This document shows positions 54,553 through 56,851 of a stretch of 56,851 nt of DNA, piece by piece. Source of the stretch: Actinomadura soli (GTDB lineage Bacteria; Actinomycetota; Actinomycetes; Streptosporangiales; Streptosporangiaceae). The translations under genes were made by a program, and so were the position numbers. The stretch is taken from positions 1-56,851 of the forward strand of contig NZ_VCKW01000016.1 of NCBI RefSeq assembly GCF_005889715.1. Direction: 5' to 3'. Position 1 is the stretch's first letter; each line of letters starts with the position of its first letter. The notes under the pieces were generated by a model. That model did not search any database and was not told the DNA's origin. It saw only the letters and a program-made list of their open reading frames with translations.

Positions 54553-56360
54553 GCGAAGACTCCGGCGCCCTGCTCGGCCGGGCGGACGGCGGCGCGGAAC
54601 GCCCCGAACAGCTCGCGGCCCGTCCCCCAGGTCTCATCGGGCGGCCCGGCGGCGGGCTCGCGGGCCTCGAACTCGTCGTCGGGGACGAGGACCTCCAGCG
54701 CCCCGCCGTCCGCGTCGAGCCGGACGACGTCGCCGTCGCGGACGCGGGCGAGCGGCCCGCCCGCCGCCGCCTCCGGCGACACGTGGATCGCGGCGGGCAC
54801 CGCCCCGGAGGCCCCCGACATGCGTCCGTCCGTGACGAGCGCGACGCGGTGCCCCCGGTCCTGCAGGACGGACAGCGGCGGGGTCAGCCGGTGCAGCTCG
54901 GGCATCCCGTTGGCGCGCGGCCCCTGGTTGCGGACGACCGCGACCACGTCCCGGTCGAGCTCCCCGGCGGCGAACGCGTCCTGGAGCCGCTCCTGCGAGT
55001 CGAACACGCGGGCCGGGGCCTCGATCGTGCGGTTCTCGGGGCGCACCGCGGACACCTTGACCACCGCCCGGCCCAGGTTGCCGCGCACGGTGTGCAGGCC
55101 GCCGTGCGCGTCGAACGGCTCGGCGACGGGTCGCAGCACGTCCGTGTCGCCCGACGCGAGCGCCGCGTCCCGCCATTCGACCTTGCCGTCGGCGAGCTCG
55201 GGCGCCTTCCGGTACGCGGCGAGGGTGTCGCCGCCGACCGTCCTCGCGTCCTCGTGGAGGAGCCCGGCGTCGATCAGCTCCCCGATGAGGAACGCGGTGC
55301 CGCCCGCCGCGTGGAAGTGGTTCACATCGGCGGTCCCGTTCGGGTAGAGGCGGGTGAGCAGCGGCGTGACCTTGGACAGCTCGTCGAAGTCGTCCCAGGT
55401 CAGCTCGATGCCCGCCGCCGCGGCCATCGCGACCAGGTGGAGGGTGTGGTTGGTGGAGCCGCCCGTGGCGAGCAGCGCGACGACCCCGTTGACGAAGGCG
55501 CGCTCGTCCAGCAGCTCGCCGATCGGGAGGTAGCCGCCGGTCAGGCCGGTGAGCCGCAGGACGCGCCGTCCCGCCGCCTCGGTCAGGGCGTCCCGCAGCT
55601 TCGTGCCCGGCGGGACGAAGCTCGCCCCCGGCAGGTGCAGGCCCATGACCTCCATCAGGAGCTGGTTGGAGTTGGCCGTCCCGTAGAAGGTGCAGGTGCC
55701 GGGCGAGTGGTAGGACGCGGCCTCGGCGGCGAGGAGCTGCTCGCGCCCTGCCTCCCCGGCCGCGAACCGCTTGCGGACCTTCGCCTTCTCCGCGTTCGGC
55801 AGCCCGGACGCCATCGGCCCGGCGGGCACCAGGATCACCGGCAGATGCCCGAACGACAGCGCCCCGATCACCAGCCCCGGGACGATCTTGTCGCACACGC
55901 CGAGCAGCAGCGCGCCGTCGAACATGTCGTGCGACAGCGCGACCGCCGTGGCCATCGCCACCACGTCCCGGCTGAACAGCGACAGCTCCATCCCGGCGCG
56001 GCCCTGCGTGATGCCGTCGCACATCGCGGGCACACCGCCCGCGAACTGCGCCGTCCCGCCCGCCGCGCGGATCGCGGACTTGAGCAGGTCGGGGTAGTCC
56101 TTCAGCGGCTGGTGCGCGGACAGCATGTCGTTGTACGCCGACACGATCGCGATGTTGGGGGTGACGTCGCCCCTGAGCCACAGCTTGTCCTGGACGCCGC
56201 AGGCCGCGAAGCCGTGGGCGAGGTTCGCACAGCCCATGCCGCCGCGCACCGGCCCCTCCGTCCGGGCGTCCCGGACACGGCGCAGGTAGGCGGCGCGCGG
56301 TCCGGCGCTCCGCTCGGCGACGCGCCGGGTCACTTCCGCCAGCACGGGATGTACGGCCAT
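54549..56360 (-). CDS. edd: 6-phosphogluconate dehydratase
   Basis: 603 residues from ATG 56360 with GGAGCTGGAGCG upstream; the open frame continues upstream without similarity. IlvD/Edd features: [51 protein letters not shown] and [14 protein letters not shown] supply iron-sulfur and substrate residues; [17 protein letters not shown] follows. It converts 6-phosphogluconate to KDPG. First gene of edd-glk-eda, divergent from a ROK regulator. Confidence 0.95.
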   Translation of the reverse strand: MAVHPVLAEVTRRVAERSAGPRAAYLRRVRDARTEGPVRGGMGCANLAHGFAACGVQDKLWLRGDVTPNIAIVSAYNDMLSAHQPLKDYPDLLKSAIRAAGGTAQFAGGVPAMCDGITQGRAGMELSLFSRDVVAMATAVALSHDMFDGALLLGVCDKIVPGLVIGALSFGHLPVILVPAGPMASGLPNAEKAKVRKRFAAGEAGREQLLAAEAASYHSPGTCTFYGTANSNQLLMEVMGLHLPGASFVPPGTKLRDALTEAAGRRVLRLTGLTGGYLPIGELLDERAFVNGVVALLATGGSTNHTLHLVAMAAAAGIELTWDDFDELSKVTPLLTRLYPNGTADVNHFHAAGGTAFLIGELIDAGLLHEDARTVGGDTLAAYRKAPELADGKVEWRDAALASGDTDVLRPVAEPFDAHGGLHTVRGNLGRAVVKVSAVRPENRTIEAPARVFDSQERLQDAFAAGELDRDVVAVVRNQGPRANGMPELHRLTPPLSVLQDRGHRVALVTDGRMSGASGAVPAAIHVSPEAAAGGPLARVRDGDVVRLDADGGALEVLVPDDEFEAREPAAGPPDETWGTGRELFGAFRAAVRPAEQGAGVFA

Positions 56361-56440
56361 AGGACGCTCCAGCTCCAGGGGGATCTCCAGGGAGTTCAAG
56401 CTACCGAGACATACGTAAGCCACACAACCCGACTTATGAA

Positions 56441-56469
56441 CATCTAGATGCAAAAGTCTGGATCTTGCA
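56441..56469. promoter_or_regulatory. Candidate operator between edd and ROK regulator
   Basis: The perfect palindrome CATCTAGATG (56441-56450) overlaps the dyad TGCAA-N11-TTGCA (56449-56469). The region is AT-rich and lies in the 150-base gap between the divergent edd and ROK genes, where a local repressor would bind both promoters. Confidence 0.55.
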
Positions 56470-56510
56470 CTAACTGGACGTACCAAAGGGGCGCGTGCTT
56501 GACTGGCCGG

Positions 56511-56851
56511 ATGCCGCGCCCCGTGACCCGCCCGTCCACCAGCGGGGACGTGCTCCGCCTGATCCGGGAGGACGGCGTCGCCACCCGCGCCGGCCTGGGC
56601 CGCATCACCGGGCTGTCCCGTCCCGCCGTGGCGGCCCGCGTCGCCGCGCTGATCTCCCGCGGCCTCGTGGTCGAGCGCGCGGACGGCCCGTCCACCGGCG
56701 GGCGCCCGCCGGCCCGCCTGGAGTTCAACGCCGCGGGCGGCGCCGTGCTCGTCGCGAACCTCGGCCAGTCCCGCGGCCAGCTCGCCGTGTGCGACCTCGC
56801 GGGCACGATCCTCGCCCGCGCCGACGCCCCCCCGGCCGAGGGCTCCCCCCG
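56511..56851 (+). CDS. ROK-family transcriptional repressor (N-terminal part)
   Basis: The first 113 codons are in the window and the gene continues past the right edge. The winged helix is [44 protein letters not shown], then [25 protein letters not shown], the start of the sugar-kinase-like ROK domain. Such proteins repress sugar genes and release DNA on binding a sugar or sugar phosphate. Divergence from edd-glk-eda makes that operon the likely target. No clear ribosome site before the ATG. Confidence 0.85.
   Translation, partial: MPRPVTRPSTSGDVLRLIREDGVATRAGLGRITGLSRPAVAARVAALISRGLVVERADGPSTGGRPPARLEFNAAGGAVLVANLGQSRGQLAVCDLAGTILARADAPPAEGSP

Overview
The window is strongly GC-rich, with many GTG starts, 4-bp ATGA/GTGA gene overlaps and actinobacterial families throughout: DUF222/HNH endonuclease, PPOX-class F420-type flavoproteins, DUF1707, WS/DGAT acyltransferase, and a sugar ABC importer without its own ATPase. 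It looks like chromosomal DNA of a filamentous actinomycete. A Thermomonosporaceae/Actinomadura-type organism is my guess, not a demonstrated fact. No rRNA, tRNA, CRISPR array or replication origin was seen.

Layout. 0-1.7 kb (minus): MacB-like export unit (ABC ATPase cut by the window edge, peptidoglycan-binding adaptor, lipoprotein). 1.9-4.9 kb: secreted beta-propeller protein and an OmpR-type two-component system. 4.9-10.1 kb: fatty-acid degradation (acyl-CoA synthetase, and divergently a thiolase plus a multifunctional hydratase/dehydrogenase) with a palindrome between them. 10.3-16.6 kb: secreted and hypothetical proteins, a membrane-anchored HTH protein, an amino-acid permease, a ferredoxin-NADP reductase. 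16.57-17.95 kb: an IS701-type element inserted into the stop codons of two convergent genes. 17.9-20.6 kb: divergent dxs and idi (isoprenoid precursors). 20.7-23.8 kb: sugar ABC importer. 24-30.3 kb: ASCH protein, mug, Uma2-type nuclease, aldo/keto reductase, LysE exporter, acnA. 30.5-34 kb: HNH protein, an atypical C/A-rich gap, PPOX protein, DUF1905 protein, APH(6)-type kinase.

34-46.7 kb is the lipid region: carotenoid oxygenase and TetR regulator on the minus strand, then divergently hpnC-hpnD-hpnE-polyprenyl synthase-shc-hpnH. The first five genes overlap by 1-4 bases and the sixth follows after two. This operon accounts for squalene synthesis from farnesyl diphosphate (HpnCDE), cyclisation to hopene (SHC) and adenosylation (HpnH). 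It abuts a convergent PAP2-WS/DGAT fusion gene, which is divergent from a PadR regulator/DUF1707 membrane protein pair.

46.7-51.3 kb: NarL-type two-component system divergent from a large FtsX-type permease. 51.3-52.9 kb: LysR regulator divergent from a 57-residue zinc-ribbon protein, and a PPOX protein. 52.9-56.85 kb: an Entner-Doudoroff operon (edd-glk-eda, minus) divergent from a ROK-family repressor cut by the window end.

The most unusual items are: the IS element whose CTAG target duplication leaves both flanking genes with a stop codon and also supplies the transposase stop after an apparent -1 shift at an A5G6 run; the PAP2-WS/DGAT fusion beside the hopanoid operon; a nest of short tandem repeats at 34.6-36.4 kb; and several palindromic candidate operators in divergent intergenic gaps.
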